Shown piece by piece: positions 20,215-31,400 of a stretch of DNA of 47,491 nucleotides. Location of the stretch: contig NZ_JDTZ01000013.1 in NCBI RefSeq assembly GCF_000771225.1, positions 1 through 47,491 on the forward strand, read 5' to 3'. Within the stretch, counting starts at the first letter, position 1. Each line of letters begins with the position of its first letter. The position numbers and the translations under genes were made by a program. The DNA comes from Bifidobacterium pseudolongum subsp. pseudolongum DSM 20099. GTDB taxonomy: Bacteria; Actinomycetota; Actinomycetes; Actinomycetales; Bifidobacteriaceae. The notes below the pieces were generated by a model that worked only from the letters and a program-made list of their open reading frames with translations, searched no databases and was not told where the DNA came from.

Positions 20215-21257
20215 CAGGCCTCCCGCTCGTTCGCGATGTCGGCGGCGAAATCACCGCACATCTTGTCGAACTCCTTCGCCGCATGCTTCTCATGCATGCT
20301 CGGCTTCTTCGGCACGCGAATCTGTACGCGTCCCACAAGGTCGCCCGTCTTGCGCGGCGTCTGCACGCCCTTGCCCGAGATGCGCACTTCGTCTCCGCTC
20401 GAGGCGCCGGCATGCACCTTGAAGGTGACCTGTTCTCCGTCCATGTCTTTCGCGGTGACCTTCGCGCCATCGACCGCCTCACCCACGGTGACGGGCAGGT
20501 CCATGACCAGATCGACGCCGTCCATCGTGAACTTGGGGTCTTCCGTGACGGTGACCTGCAAATACATGTCACCGGTTTTGCCGCCGTGCTTGCCGGGCTT
20601 GCCCTTGCCGGCAAGGCGGATCTTCTGGCCGTCCTTCACACCGGCCGGAACACGCGTCTTGAACTTCTTGCCGTTGGCCTTGAGCGAGACCGTGGCACCC
20701 TTGACCGCCTGGCGGAATGTCAGCGTGATCTTCGAGTTCAGGTCGCCACCGTCCTCCGGCACCGGGGTCGGGCGGTAGCCTTGATAGGCTCCCTCGCCGT
20801 AATCGTCGTATCCATAGCCACGGCCGAAGCCTTCGCCACCGCCGGCACCGCCACCGAACATCGAGAAGATGTCGTTGAGGTTCGACGCGCCGCCATTCGT
20901 GGAGAAACGGATGTGCGAGCCGTTGCCGCCGGCGCCGCCACCGAACATCGAACCGAAGATGTCGGAGAAATCGGCGCCGTCGAAGCCGCCGCCACCGGCG
21001 CCACCGGCGAAGCGGGCGCCGCCCATGCCGAACTGGCGAATCGCGTCGTACTTCTCACGCGAATCCTTGTCTTTGAGCACGTCGTACGCTTCGGAGATGT
21101 CCTTGAACTTCTCCTCGCCTTCCTTCGTCTTGTTGATGTCGGGGTGGTACTTGCGCGCAAGTTTGCGGTACGCCTTGGTGATTTCGCTTTCCGTGGCGTC
21201 TTTGGAGACACCGAGGGTCTTGTAGAAGTCTTTATTCAGCCATTCATTCTCAGCCAT
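20214..21257 (-). CDS. dnaJ: DnaJ-type co-chaperone without zinc fingers (type II)
   Basis: A 347-residue J protein. The J domain (about 8-75) carries HPD at 38-40. A long G/F-rich linker follows (about 80-170, [24 protein letters not shown]). The C-terminal substrate-binding domains start at [21 protein letters not shown]. The four CxxCxGxG zinc motifs of classical DnaJ are absent, so this is a CbpA-like type II protein. It stimulates DnaK ATPase and delivers clients. It follows grpE after 127 nt containing a strong hairpin, and overlaps hspR by 1 nt. Classical zinc-finger DnaJ is probably encoded elsewhere. Confidence 0.92.
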   Translation of the reverse strand: MAENEWLNKDFYKTLGVSKDATESEITKAYRKLARKYHPDINKTKEGEEKFKDISEAYDVLKDKDSREKYDAIRQFGMGGARFAGGAGGGGFDGADFSDIFGSMFGGGAGGNGSHIRFSTNGGASNLNDIFSMFGGGAGGGEGFGRGYGYDDYGEGAYQGYRPTPVPEDGGDLNSKITLTFRQAVKGATVSLKANGKKFKTRVPAGVKDGQKIRLAGKGKPGKHGGKTGDMYLQVTVTEDPKFTMDGVDLVMDLPVTVGEAVDGAKVTAKDMDGEQVTFKVHAGASSGDEVRISGKGVQTPRKTGDLVGRVQIRVPKKPSMHEKHAAKEFDKMCGDFAADIANEREA

Positions 21258-21321
21258 ATTGTGCCTCCTTTCGAGGTCTTATGTTGCACTGTTGGTCGTT
21301 GTAAGTCTGTGTATACGCGAA

Positions 21322-21361
21322 CGTGGCCGTGGACCGGAATCGAATGCGGTCCACGGCCACG
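21322..21361 (-). terminator. Intercistronic hairpin between grpE and dnaJ
   Basis: A perfect 15-bp stem (21322-21336 with 21347-21361, CGTGGCCGTGGACCG) and a 10-nt loop stand in the 127-nt grpE-dnaJ gap. No U-run follows on the minus strand. It probably attenuates or protects message so that DnaK and GrpE exceed DnaJ and HspR. Confidence 0.7.
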
Positions 21362-21384
21362 CTCGCCTGCATGTGCGGCAGTCG

Positions 21385-22043
21385 TCACTCCTGCGGTGAG
21401 GCGACCACCACGCGCGCCGCGCGAATCACGCGGTCGCCGATGCGGTATCCCGCCTCGACCACGGTGTCCACGGTCGCTTTCTCGGCCTGCGGATCCGGCT
21501 TGTGCAGAATGGCGTCGTGGCGGGTCGGATCGAAATCCTCGCCTTTCACGCCGAACTTCTCCACGCCGAACTTCTCGAAGGCCTTGTCGATCTTCGCGGC
21601 GACAGCCTGGAACGATTCGTCCATCTCGCCACCGTGTTCGCGGATGCGGTCAATGTCGTCGAGCGCGGGCAACTCCGCCGCAAGCACATCGATGATGCCC
21701 TGCTGGCGGGCACGCTCCATGTCTTTCTTGGTGCGGTTGCGGTAGTTGATGAACTCCGCACGCTCACGCTGCAACGCCTCGAGGTATTCAGCGGCCTCTT
21801 TCTTGGCCTGGCCGAGCGGGGTCAGCTTGCCATCCTTCGAGTCCGCCTCTTCGCCCTCTTCGGGCGCGGCGGCCTCGTCGGCCGGCTGTTCCTGCCGCAC
21901 GCCTTGCTCCTCGCTGGATTGCGCATCGTTGTTCGCTTCGGGCTGCGCCTCGCCGGCGCCGTCCTCAGGGGCGACCTGCCCGGCCGCGAGTTCGTCGGCG
22001 TCGGGCAGGTCGTTGAGGTAATCGTCCTTGTTGAATTCGGACA

Positions 22044-22044
<1 letters not shown>
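21385..22044 (-). CDS. grpE: Nucleotide exchange factor GrpE
   Basis: A 219-residue DnaK nucleotide-exchange factor. The first 75 residues are acidic and low in complexity (EDGAGEAQPEANNDAQSSEEQ). A long coiled coil follows (LGQAKKEAAEYLEALQRERAEFINYRNRTKKD), and then the C-terminal beta domain (GVKGEDFDPTRHDAI, VDTVVEAGYRIGDRVIRAARVVV). Its ATG overlaps the dnaK stop by one base (TAATG), implying coupled translation. Confidence 0.96.
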
Positions 22045-23906
<1,862 letters not shown>

Positions 23907-24015
23907 ACTTGTTCTCCTTTGTTAGGTTCGCTTATTCATTAACAATGCTTGCTCAAGTCCCGTCAGGCGTGCTGCCCGTGCTCTCGCGTGGGCGGCCTTC
24001 TTGGACCTTCCAAAA

Positions 24016-24049
24016 CTTGAGCCTACATCACTCAACTATTGGATGTCAA
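24016..24049 (-). promoter_or_regulatory. dnaK promoter with overlapping HAIR operator
   Basis: Minus strand: TTGACA (24049-24044), 18 nt, TAGGCT (24025-24020). The inverted repeat CTTGAGC-N7-ACTCAAC at 24016-24036 fits the HspR box CTTGAGT-N7-ACTCAAG with two changes and covers the -10 box and half the spacer. HspR would therefore block polymerase directly. The rest of the 311-bp dnaK-lacI gap holds the lacI terminator and no gene. Confidence 0.88.
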
Positions 24050-24111
24050 ACTTTATTCCCGCTGCGGAAAAGATTTTCTCCACAATTCCCGGAACTGCGG
24101 AATCCCAACAA

Positions 24112-24147
24112 AAACGCCGCCTCAACAGTCTGTTTGAGGCGGCGTTT
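24112..24147 (-). terminator. Rho-independent terminator after the mal-operon lacI gene
   Basis: A perfect 14-bp stem (AAACGCCGCCTCAA with its complement) and an 8-nt loop are followed on the minus strand by TTTTTG. It lies 70 nt past the lacI stop and ends the malEFG-pulA-...-lacI unit before the heat-shock promoter. Confidence 0.88.
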
Positions 24148-24217
24148 CAGCCAATACTCAGCGTGCGTTGGTAGCCATCCGACGAAGGTGGAGCATCAGG
24201 TCCATGCGATGAGACAG

Positions 24218-25258
24218 CTACCGCTCGAGCGGCCTGTCCGGTTCCAAGCGGGCGTCGGTGCCACGCAGCACGAGACGCGGCTCCACGATCGAATGCGGCT
24301 CATCGAGCGGCTCGCCGTGCAGCAGCTTGAGGCCCTTCTTCGCGGCGGCCGCCCCCATCGAGAACGGATCCTGCCGCATGGTGGTCAAATCGACCGTATC
24401 GGCATACGCGCTGTCGTCGAATCCGATGATCGAATAATCGCGCGGCGAATAGTACCCGTGCCGCTGCAGTTTGATGATCAGCGGAATCGCCATCATGTCC
24501 ATCTGGCAGCAGATCGCGTCGGGGAATGTCTCCTCGGAAAGCACGGCGGCGAGCGCGGCATCCGCGAAATCGCGGCCGCGCGGCACCGACAGCACCTTCC
24601 AGTCGATGTCATGCGTGCTTTCCGCAGCCTCGCACGCGCGCATGAATCCACGCCCGCGCGCGTCGATTGACGCTTCGAGCGATTCCTCGGCCACCGAGCA
24701 CGTGTAGACGATCTTGTGGTGCCCCAGATTGATCATGTGCTGTGCCGCGCGGAACATGCCGGCCTCGTCGTCGATGCTGATCGAGGCGTCGAACGCGCTG
24801 CTCGACGGCGTGTTGATGCCGATAATCGGCACATGCGTGCGGCGCAGCTGTTCGACTTCGTTCGGCTCGATTGCGAATGACGCCACGAACACCGCGTCCA
24901 CATTGCGCAGCACCGGTAGATTCACGAAGAACGATTCGCGGTTCTTCGCGTCGTCGATGTGTTGGAAGAGCGAGATGTCGTACCCCGCGTCGTGCAGCAC
25001 CGAATTGAGTCCGGCGAAGACCTGGGCGTTGAACCAGCTCGTCACCTCCTCGTTCATCAACAGCGCCACACGGAACGTCTGCCCCGATTTGAGCGCGGTG
25101 GCGGAACGGGAGATGTTGAAGTCGAGCATCGATGCCGCTTCCATAACCCGTTCACGTGTTTTTTCGGAGACGAGCTCCGGGCGAGTGAACGCACGGGAAA
25201 CCGTGGAAATCGACACGCCGGCGATATGCGCTACTTCACGAATGCCTTTCTTGTGCAC
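24218..25258 (-). CDS. LacI-family regulator of the mal/pul operon
   Basis: A 346-residue repressor. The HTH is at 5-25 (IREVAHIAGVSISTVSRAFTRPELV), followed by the hinge helix (NISRSATALKSGQ). A periplasmic-binding-like effector domain follows, with ISIDDEAGMFRAAQHMINLGHHKIVYT and YSIIGFDDSAYADTVDLTTMRQDP. It is last in the operon after the TraX-like gene (50 nt gap) and is a paralogue of the regulator at 40398, with a nearly identical recognition helix. I infer that it binds the TGNNANCGNTNNCA sites in front of malE and malQ in response to a maltose-type effector. Confidence 0.88.
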   Translation of the reverse strand: MHKKGIREVAHIAGVSISTVSRAFTRPELVSEKTRERVMEAASMLDFNISRSATALKSGQTFRVALLMNEEVTSWFNAQVFAGLNSVLHDAGYDISLFQHIDDAKNRESFFVNLPVLRNVDAVFVASFAIEPNEVEQLRRTHVPIIGINTPSSSAFDASISIDDEAGMFRAAQHMINLGHHKIVYTCSVAEESLEASIDARGRGFMRACEAAESTHDIDWKVLSVPRGRDFADAALAAVLSEETFPDAICCQMDMMAIPLIIKLQRHGYYSPRDYSIIGFDDSAYADTVDLTTMRQDPFSMGAAAAKKGLKLLHGEPLDEPHSIVEPRLVLRGTDARLEPDRPLER

Positions 25259-25308
25259 GATTGCCCCCTTTGGTGGTGAAATTGGTCAGTTACGTTGGAT
25301 GGTTGGAA

Positions 25309-26076
25309 TCAGAGCGCCATGCATGCGCAGGCGAGGAGGATGGCCGGGTAGACCGCGTAGAACACCCATGGCGTCCAGAAGTGGCGGTAGCCGAGCTCTC
25401 CATTGCGGTAGTGCAGGAACGCGACGCCGAAGCCGGGGGCGATGCCCGAGACGGCGCCCAGTGTCGCGGCGGTGAGCATCATCGTGTTCTCGCGCCGGTG
25501 CAGGTAGTAATAGATGACGCAGAAGCCCAACGTGAGCGAGCCGATGTTGAGAATCGCCTGGCTTTGCCCGACGCGCAGGAGCACGTCCCACAGCAGACCG
25601 ATGATCACGAGGAGCACCGAAAGCGTGACGCGCACCCCGGTCTTCAGGTCTTCCACGGCGTCGAGTAGCACCATCACCACAAGCGCCACTACAAGGCCGA
25701 ACACCGGGTTCTGCGAGCGGAAGTCGAAGAGGTGGTCGGGGCCGAAGGTGACCATGTCGTACGGCACTTCGCACACGAGCGCGAGGATGAACAGGCGCAT
25801 GCCGTATTTGAACCAGCTTCGGGTCCTGTCGAAGCCCGTGTACAGCAGCCACGCGTAGATCGGGATGGCCACCCACGAGATCGCCTCGCATAGCACGACC
25901 ACGGTGAGCACACCCATGTCGTCGGTCGAGGGTGCGCCAAGGAACCTCGGCACGAGGGTCATGCTCGCCGCGGACAGGAACATGAGCACATCGCCGATCA
26001 CTTTCAGCTTGAACGTCGAAAGGCCTTTCGGCTTCGCTTTCTTCTCTTCGAGGTACTTCGCGTATCCGTCCATCAT
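25309..26076 (-). CDS. TraX-family integral membrane protein
   Basis: A 255-residue protein with about eight hydrophobic segments after a short Lys-rich cytoplasmic head (KYLEEKKAKPKGLSTFKLKVIGDVLMFL). TraX-like signatures are IPIYAWLLYTGFDRTRSWFKYGMRLFILALVCEVPYDM in the second quarter and a C-terminal WVFYAVYPAILLAC. TraX acetylates F-pilin in E. coli; chromosomal relatives in Gram-positives are presumed membrane acyltransferases of unknown target. AGGAAGTGA precedes the ATG at 26076. It is 40 nt from the HAD gene and 50 nt from lacI, inside the maltose operon, where no role is obvious. Confidence 0.78.
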   Translation of the reverse strand: MMDGYAKYLEEKKAKPKGLSTFKLKVIGDVLMFLSAASMTLVPRFLGAPSTDDMGVLTVVVLCEAISWVAIPIYAWLLYTGFDRTRSWFKYGMRLFILALVCEVPYDMVTFGPDHLFDFRSQNPVFGLVVALVVMVLLDAVEDLKTGVRVTLSVLLVIIGLLWDVLLRVGQSQAILNIGSLTLGFCVIYYYLHRRENTMMLTAATLGAVSGIAPGFGVAFLHYRNGELGYRHFWTPWVFYAVYPAILLACACMAL

Positions 26077-26116
26077 TCACTTCCTGTAGTTATCCGGCAT
26101 GCCGGGCATGGCTCCG

Positions 26117-26890
26117 TCACGCTTGCCCCATTCCGTTGGCTCCGGATGCTTTGGCTTCGGCCTTATGGATGTAGTCGAGCAGGCCCTGATAGTCGGCGCC
26201 TTCGAACGACGCGACGGCCTGGTCGGCGGTCTCTCCGCCCGTGTTGTCGTCGGTGTGCAGGTAGACCGCGTCGATGCCGGCCTGCGCGGCGCCAAAGATG
26301 TCGCTCGCCTCGTCATTGCCCACCATGAGTGCGCACTGGGGCTCGACTTCCTCGCGGATGAGCGCGTGGCGGAAGATTTCGACCGACGGCTTGCGTATGC
26401 CTTCGTCGCTCGAGATGAGCACATCGTCGAATATGTCGTCGAGCCCGAGCAACTTGAGTTCGGGCCAGGTGTAGCTCGCCTGCGCGTTGCTGACGAGCAC
26501 GACGCGCCGCCCTTCGCCCTTGAGTGTGCGCAGCAGTTCCTTCGCCCCGGGGAACAGCCGCAGTTTCGACGTCGAGGCGCGCCGGAACGTCCATGCGACC
26601 TTGCGCGCCTGATCGAGCGTGCCGTCGACCCAGCACGCGCGGAACAGCGCGCGGTACGCGGGCAGCAGATCCGGCTCGAACCAATCGCCACGGTCGCGTC
26701 GGGCGTTCGCGCGCACGACTTCGCGCGCGAACTGCTCGCGCAACCGCTCGTTCGTCGGGTATTCCGCGCCTCCCCGGTACAGTGCGGCGCGCAGCGCGGT
26801 CCAGGCGTCTTCGGATTGCTCATCCGTGTGGATGTCCACCAAAGTGCCGTACAGATCGAACAGCACCACAGGGTAACGGTTCGCGGTCAT
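26117..26890 (-). CDS. HAD-family hydrolase with DLYGT motif
   Basis: A 257-residue haloacid dehalogenase-like phosphatase. Motif I is VVLFDLYGTLVD, with Tyr where most phosphatases have the second Asp; this form is typical of YjjG/haloacid-dehalogenase subgroups. A helical cap spans about 20-100. Motif II is VVLVSNAQASY, motif III is the Lys in EGIRKPSVEIF, and motif IV is MVGNDEASDIFGA. The ATG at 26890 has GGAG 9 nt upstream; a TTG three codons earlier is the alternative. It starts 28 nt after pulA and may dephosphorylate a sugar phosphate from alpha-glucan breakdown. The substrate is unknown. Confidence 0.85.
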   Translation of the reverse strand: MTANRYPVVLFDLYGTLVDIHTDEQSEDAWTALRAALYRGGAEYPTNERLREQFAREVVRANARRDRGDWFEPDLLPAYRALFRACWVDGTLDQARKVAWTFRRASTSKLRLFPGAKELLRTLKGEGRRVVLVSNAQASYTWPELKLLGLDDIFDDVLISSDEGIRKPSVEIFRHALIREEVEPQCALMVGNDEASDIFGAAQAGIDAVYLHTDDNTGGETADQAVASFEGADYQGLLDYIHKAEAKASGANGMGQA

Positions 26891-26918
26891 CGTTATCAAC
26901 TCCAGTCAGTGTCGCGGC

Positions 26919-28970
26919 TCATGCGCCGGTGTTTGGCGTGCGCTTCCAGATGGTCAGTGCGCGCGCGGGCATCGGGAACACGCCGTCCGGCCGCACCGCC
27001 GCGAGCGTCGGACGCGCGGGGTCGGCGCTCGTCGAGTCGAGCACGCACGCCCAGGCCAGCGGCTGTGCGGACTGCGCACCGGCGGGCGCGGCGGGCAGGT
27101 CGTCGTGCGCGTCGTCGGCGTATGCCTGCTCGATCGCGCGCGCCTCGAGTGCGGCGTCGTTATGCCCGGGATTGATGAGCACGGCGGTGTCGTGCACGCG
27201 GTACGCCACGGTGTCGCCGGGCGCCTCGACCGCGATATGCTCGGCGCTGAACCAGTCGGGGTTCGCGCGGCGCAGTGCGACGAGCGTGCGGTAGAAGTCG
27301 AGCAGATCCCCCATGCGCGCGGCGCGCACCCAGTCGATCTGATTGACCTCTTTGCCCGAGTCGAACGAATTGTCGTTGCCGTGTTTCGTCTTGCCGTATT
27401 CCTCGCCCGAGAGCATGAACGGCAGGCCGGCGGCGGTGTAGATGATGCCGGCGGCGAGTTTGTTCGCCTCGAGCACGCGTTCCGTCTGCTCGCCCGGCTC
27501 GGCCTCATACAGCGCCTGCAGATCGACCGCGTCGTCCGCGCCGAACATGCTCATGCTCAGTTTATCCCACAACGTCAGGTCGTCGTGTGCCGAAACATAC
27601 TGCACGATCTGACCGGCGTTGCCTTCGTTCGTCTCCGGCGCGCGCCATGCGTCGGCCGCCAGCTCGATGAGCGGCTTGTTCGTGTGGGCGTCGCCGTTCA
27701 CGTAGCCTTTGAGTTCGCTGTAGAACACGTGGCCTTTGATCGCGTCGCGCGTGCGGTCGCAGAAGTGGCCGATGCGCGGGTCGAGCAGGCGCAGGCCCTG
27801 CGTGTCGGCCAGGTCGGTGCCGGCGAGCGTCGTCGTCGAAGCGGCGGCCCACGGCTCGCCGTACATGATGATCTCGCGGCCGCCCGGCAGCGCGTCGAGC
27901 GATGCGCGGATCGCGTTCATCGTCGTCACGTCGATGAGGCCCATGAGGTCGAAGCGGAAGCCGTCGATGTGGTATTCGCGCGCCCAGTAGGTCACGGATT
28001 CCACAATGAACCGGCGGAACATCGCGCGCTCGGTGGCCATGTCGTCGCCGCAGCCGGAGCCGTTGGACAGCGTGCCGTCCTCATTGCGCCGCATGAAGTA
28101 GCCGGGCACAGTGCGTTCGAACCAGTTGTCGGCCGAATACATGTGGTTGTAGACCACATCCATGATCACCTTGAACCCGGCCGCGTGCAGTGCCTGGATC
28201 ATGCGCTTGCATTCGGTGATGCGCACGGCGCCGTCGTACGGGTCGGTCGAGAACGAGCCTTCCGGCACGTTGTAATTGAGCGGATCGTAGCCCCAGTTGA
28301 ACTGGCGGGCATCGGATTCGTCGACCGAACCGTAGTCGTAGAACGGCAGCAGCTGCACCGCGGTCACGCCAAGCCGCTTGAGATAGGCGATGCCGGTGGG
28401 GAACGTGCCGTCGCCGTCGAGCGAGGTCTGTGTGTCGGTGAACGCGAGGAACTTGCCTTGGTGTTCCTTCGGGAAACCGCCGTGCGGGTTGTTGCTGAAG
28501 GAGCCCACGTGGGCCTCCCACACCATCGTCTCGCTCAGTGGTGTGTGCGGGCGCTCGTCGCCGGCCCAGCCTTCCGGGTCGGTACGCGGCAGGTCCACGA
28601 CCATGCTGCGCCGGCCGTTGATGCCGGCCGCGCGGGCCCACGGGTCGGCCGAGCGGAACGAGGCGCCGTCGGCGAAGTCGACGATGAAGTCGTAGTACAC
28701 GCCGTCCAGATTGCGGTCGAACGCGGCGGTCCATGCGCCATCGTCCTGCAACTGCATGGCAACGGACTCGATGAGCCGGTCGCCGGTCTGCTGCTGCGAA
28801 CCGCATGTGAACAGCCTCAGCGTCACAGCCTTCGCCGAAGGTGCCCAGAGAGCGAACTGGGTGCCGGATTCAGTGACCTCGGCACCCAGTTGGCGTTCCA
28901 GACACAGCGGGAACGGTTCTGCGACACCCGGCTCCAGTCCTTCGGACAGAGGCTCGAATGCCTGGATCAT
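26919..28970 (-). CDS. pulA: Type I pullulanase / glycogen-debranching enzyme, intracellular
   Basis: A 683-residue GH13 enzyme hydrolysing alpha-1,6 branches. An N-terminal CBM48-like domain (about 25-125, GTQFALWAPSAKAVTLRLF) precedes the barrel. The type I pullulanase signature is FNWGYDPLNYNVPEGSF. Conserved regions are VIMDVVYNH, IDGFRFDLMGLID (nucleophile Asp), IIMYGEPWAA (acid Glu) and VQYVSAHDDLTLWDKL. There is no signal peptide, so it acts on imported or stored branched dextrins. It starts 2 nt after malG and shares the malEFG operon. Confidence 0.95.
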   Translation of the reverse strand: MIQAFEPLSEGLEPGVAEPFPLCLERQLGAEVTESGTQFALWAPSAKAVTLRLFTCGSQQQTGDRLIESVAMQLQDDGAWTAAFDRNLDGVYYDFIVDFADGASFRSADPWARAAGINGRRSMVVDLPRTDPEGWAGDERPHTPLSETMVWEAHVGSFSNNPHGGFPKEHQGKFLAFTDTQTSLDGDGTFPTGIAYLKRLGVTAVQLLPFYDYGSVDESDARQFNWGYDPLNYNVPEGSFSTDPYDGAVRITECKRMIQALHAAGFKVIMDVVYNHMYSADNWFERTVPGYFMRRNEDGTLSNGSGCGDDMATERAMFRRFIVESVTYWAREYHIDGFRFDLMGLIDVTTMNAIRASLDALPGGREIIMYGEPWAAASTTTLAGTDLADTQGLRLLDPRIGHFCDRTRDAIKGHVFYSELKGYVNGDAHTNKPLIELAADAWRAPETNEGNAGQIVQYVSAHDDLTLWDKLSMSMFGADDAVDLQALYEAEPGEQTERVLEANKLAAGIIYTAAGLPFMLSGEEYGKTKHGNDNSFDSGKEVNQIDWVRAARMGDLLDFYRTLVALRRANPDWFSAEHIAVEAPGDTVAYRVHDTAVLINPGHNDAALEARAIEQAYADDAHDDLPAAPAGAQSAQPLAWACVLDSTSADPARPTLAAVRPDGVFPMPARALTIWKRTPNTGA

Positions 28971-28972
28971 GA

Positions 28973-29869
28973 TTAGCCCTTCACCGCGCCCGACATGGAT
29001 TCTTGGTAGAAGCGCTGCATCACGATGAACAGGATTGCGATCGGGATCGAGATGAGCACCGCGGCCGCCGCGAAGCGGCCGAACCAGCTGTTGATGTACT
29101 CCTTGTCAAGCATGAGCCACAGGCCCAGCGAGGCGGTGTAGTTGTCCTGCGTGCGGGCGATGACCTTCGCCATGACGAAGTCGAGCCACGGGGTCAGGAA
29201 GCCCACGATCGCCTGGTACACGATCATCGGGCGGCACATCGGGATGATGATCTTGGTGAACACCTGCCAGCGGGTGCAGCCGTCGAGCATCGCCGCTTCG
29301 TCGAGCGAAGTCGGGATCGTGTCCATGTAGCCCTTCATCACGTAGAAGCCCGCGCCGGTGCCGGCGGAGTACACGAGGATCAGCGCCAGGATCGTCATGC
29401 CGTCGCTTGTCAGGCCCATGGCCTTGAGGATGAAGTAGATAGCGACAACAGACATGATGCCCGGGAACATGCCCAGGATCAGCACGAAGTTCATGAACGA
29501 ACGGCGGCCGCGGAAGCGCATGCGGCTCATGCAATACGCCACGGAGAGCACGAAGAACACCGAGATGATGCACACGAAGACCGCGATGATGAACGTGTTC
29601 ATGAACATGCGCGGGAAGTTGAGCACCTTCGTTTCGGTGAACAGGCTGATATAGCTGTCGAGCGAGAACTCCGTGGGGAAGAATGTCTCCTGGTACGGGG
29701 CCGTGTTCTTGTTGAAGCTCTCGAGGAAGATCCACACGATCGGCAGCAGCCAGATGATGCCCAGCACCGTCAGCAACACATAGGTCGCGATGTCGGCCAC
29801 AATGCGGCGCTTGCGCTGGTCATGCATGAATCCTTGGCTCTGCGGTTTGATTTGAGTGTGTTTACTCAC
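28973..29869 (-). CDS. malG: Maltose/maltodextrin ABC permease MalG
   Basis: A 298-residue permease with six membrane segments, the EAA loop SLDEAAMLDGCTRWQVFTKIII and the C-terminus MSGAVKG. It starts with GTG overlapping the malF TGA (GTGA), with GAGGAGG well placed upstream. An internal ATG would cut into the N-terminal cytoplasmic helix. It forms the membrane pore with MalF; the ATPase is not encoded nearby. Confidence 0.93.
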   Translation of the reverse strand: MSKHTQIKPQSQGFMHDQRKRRIVADIATYVLLTVLGIIWLLPIVWIFLESFNKNTAPYQETFFPTEFSLDSYISLFTETKVLNFPRMFMNTFIIAVFVCIISVFFVLSVAYCMSRMRFRGRRSFMNFVLILGMFPGIMSVVAIYFILKAMGLTSDGMTILALILVYSAGTGAGFYVMKGYMDTIPTSLDEAAMLDGCTRWQVFTKIIIPMCRPMIVYQAIVGFLTPWLDFVMAKVIARTQDNYTASLGLWLMLDKEYINSWFGRFAAAAVLISIPIAILFIVMQRFYQESMSGAVKG

Positions 29870-31269
29870 CGGAATGCCTCCTCGTTCTTGTAGGAACCGC
29901 TGCTGCGGTAGGTAATCAGCGACACGACAGCCAGAACGATGAACGTCATGATGCCGATGACGGCGCCGAGGTTGTAGTCGCTGCGATCAACCGTGAGCTT
30001 GTACAGCCATGTGATCAACAGGTCGGTCTTGCCGGCCGAGTCGCCGACCGGGATCGGGTCGCCGCGGGTCAGCAGGTAGATGACGTTGAAGTTGTTCACG
30101 TTGCCGGTGAAGGTGGTGATCAGGTACGGGGTGAGCACGAAGATGATGTACGGCATCGTGATCCTGACGAAAATCTGCCACCAGTTCGCGCCGTCGATCT
30201 TGGCCGCCTCATAGAGCTCGGCCGGGATGTTCTGCAGGATACCAGTGACCTGCATGATCGTGTACGGGATGCCGACCCACAGGTTGATCACGATGACCGT
30301 GACGCGGGCCCATGTGGTGTCGGTGAAGAACGGCATCGGGCCGTTGATCCAGCCCCACTGCTCGAGGATGCGGTTCACCGCGCCCTGCGGCTGCAGCATC
30401 TGGTGCATGACGAGCAGCGAGACGAACTGCGGCACGGCGATCGACATCGAGAAGACCGCACGCCAGAAGCCCTTGCCGCGCGTTGTGTTGCGCTGGATGA
30501 TCATCGCCAGGAACAGGCCGAAGAAGAAGTTCAGGAAGGTCGCGAAGAACGCCCAGACCAGGGTCCATGTGAGGACCGAGAGGAACAGGCGGCCGGAGAT
30601 GATGCTGCCAGAGTTCGAGAACACGGCCTTGAAGTTCTGCAGACCGACCCAATCGAAGAGGACCAAGTGGTTGTGGTCGTAGCTCGTGAACGCCATCGAG
30701 ATCATGAAGATCAGCGGCAGCACGGTGAAGATCAGGATGCCGGCCACTGGCAGGGCGAGCAGCAGGATGTTCGCCTTCGAGTCGAACAGCGTGTGGATGT
30801 CGTCCATGAACGACGGCGCGCGGCCGTTCTTGCCGCCGAGGCACTGCGCCTTGTAGGCGGAGCGGATCGCGAGCGACCACCACAGCAGGAACAGCAGGCA
30901 GATCACAAGCGTGCAGACGCCGTACAGCAGGATGGTGACCGAGTTGTCACCGGGGGTGTGCACGAGCTTGGCGCCCACCCATTCGGTGGATTCCTTGCGC
31001 CAGCCGAGCGACGGCAGCATCGACAGGTTGTGTGCACCCGAGAAAATCATGAATAGGATAAAGCCGACTTCGCCCGCAAGGAACAGCAGACCTTTGACGT
31101 ACTGCTTATGGACGATGTTGCCCAGACCGAAAACCAGAATCGACAGCTTGGTGAAGATGTCGCCTTTTTCGAGCGCCGCCTTGAGCGTATATGGCGAGGG
31201 GGCCACATACTCCGCGCCCAGTTTCCGGCGGCGTTTGAGTTCTCGTTGTGAAAGGGTGACTGTACTCAT
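29866..31269 (-). CDS. malF: Maltose/maltodextrin ABC permease MalF
   Basis: A 467-residue MalF. It is longer than most CUT1 permeases because of an N-terminal extension with two extra hydrophobic segments and a periplasmic-type insert (about 30-190), followed by the usual six-segment core. The EAA loop is LYEAAKIDGANWWQIFVRITM. The FIGNVNNFNVIYLLTRGDP-like region (here TFTGNVNNFNVIYLLTRG) is highly typical of MalF. It follows malE after 218 nt containing a hairpin and overlaps malG. Confidence 0.93.
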   Translation of the reverse strand: MSTVTLSQRELKRRRKLGAEYVAPSPYTLKAALEKGDIFTKLSILVFGLGNIVHKQYVKGLLFLAGEVGFILFMIFSGAHNLSMLPSLGWRKESTEWVGAKLVHTPGDNSVTILLYGVCTLVICLLFLLWWSLAIRSAYKAQCLGGKNGRAPSFMDDIHTLFDSKANILLLALPVAGILIFTVLPLIFMISMAFTSYDHNHLVLFDWVGLQNFKAVFSNSGSIISGRLFLSVLTWTLVWAFFATFLNFFFGLFLAMIIQRNTTRGKGFWRAVFSMSIAVPQFVSLLVMHQMLQPQGAVNRILEQWGWINGPMPFFTDTTWARVTVIVINLWVGIPYTIMQVTGILQNIPAELYEAAKIDGANWWQIFVRITMPYIIFVLTPYLITTFTGNVNNFNVIYLLTRGDPIPVGDSAGKTDLLITWLYKLTVDRSDYNLGAVIGIMTFIVLAVVSLITYRSSGSYKNEEAFR

Positions 31270-31400
31270 CCCCTACCGCCTCTCTTCTTGTACTAACAGA
31301 TGGTTGGTGCCTGCGGTTCCGGCGGCATTGCACTGGAACGGGCGTTCGCGCGGCTGTGCGGCAAGCGCCCGGGGCACGTTGTGGTGACTCCGAACATGAT

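Noticed and set aside
26077..26823. Second minus-strand frame over the HAD gene
   Set aside because: Ser/Arg/Thr-rich shadow in another frame; all four HAD motifs lie in the frame 26117-26890.
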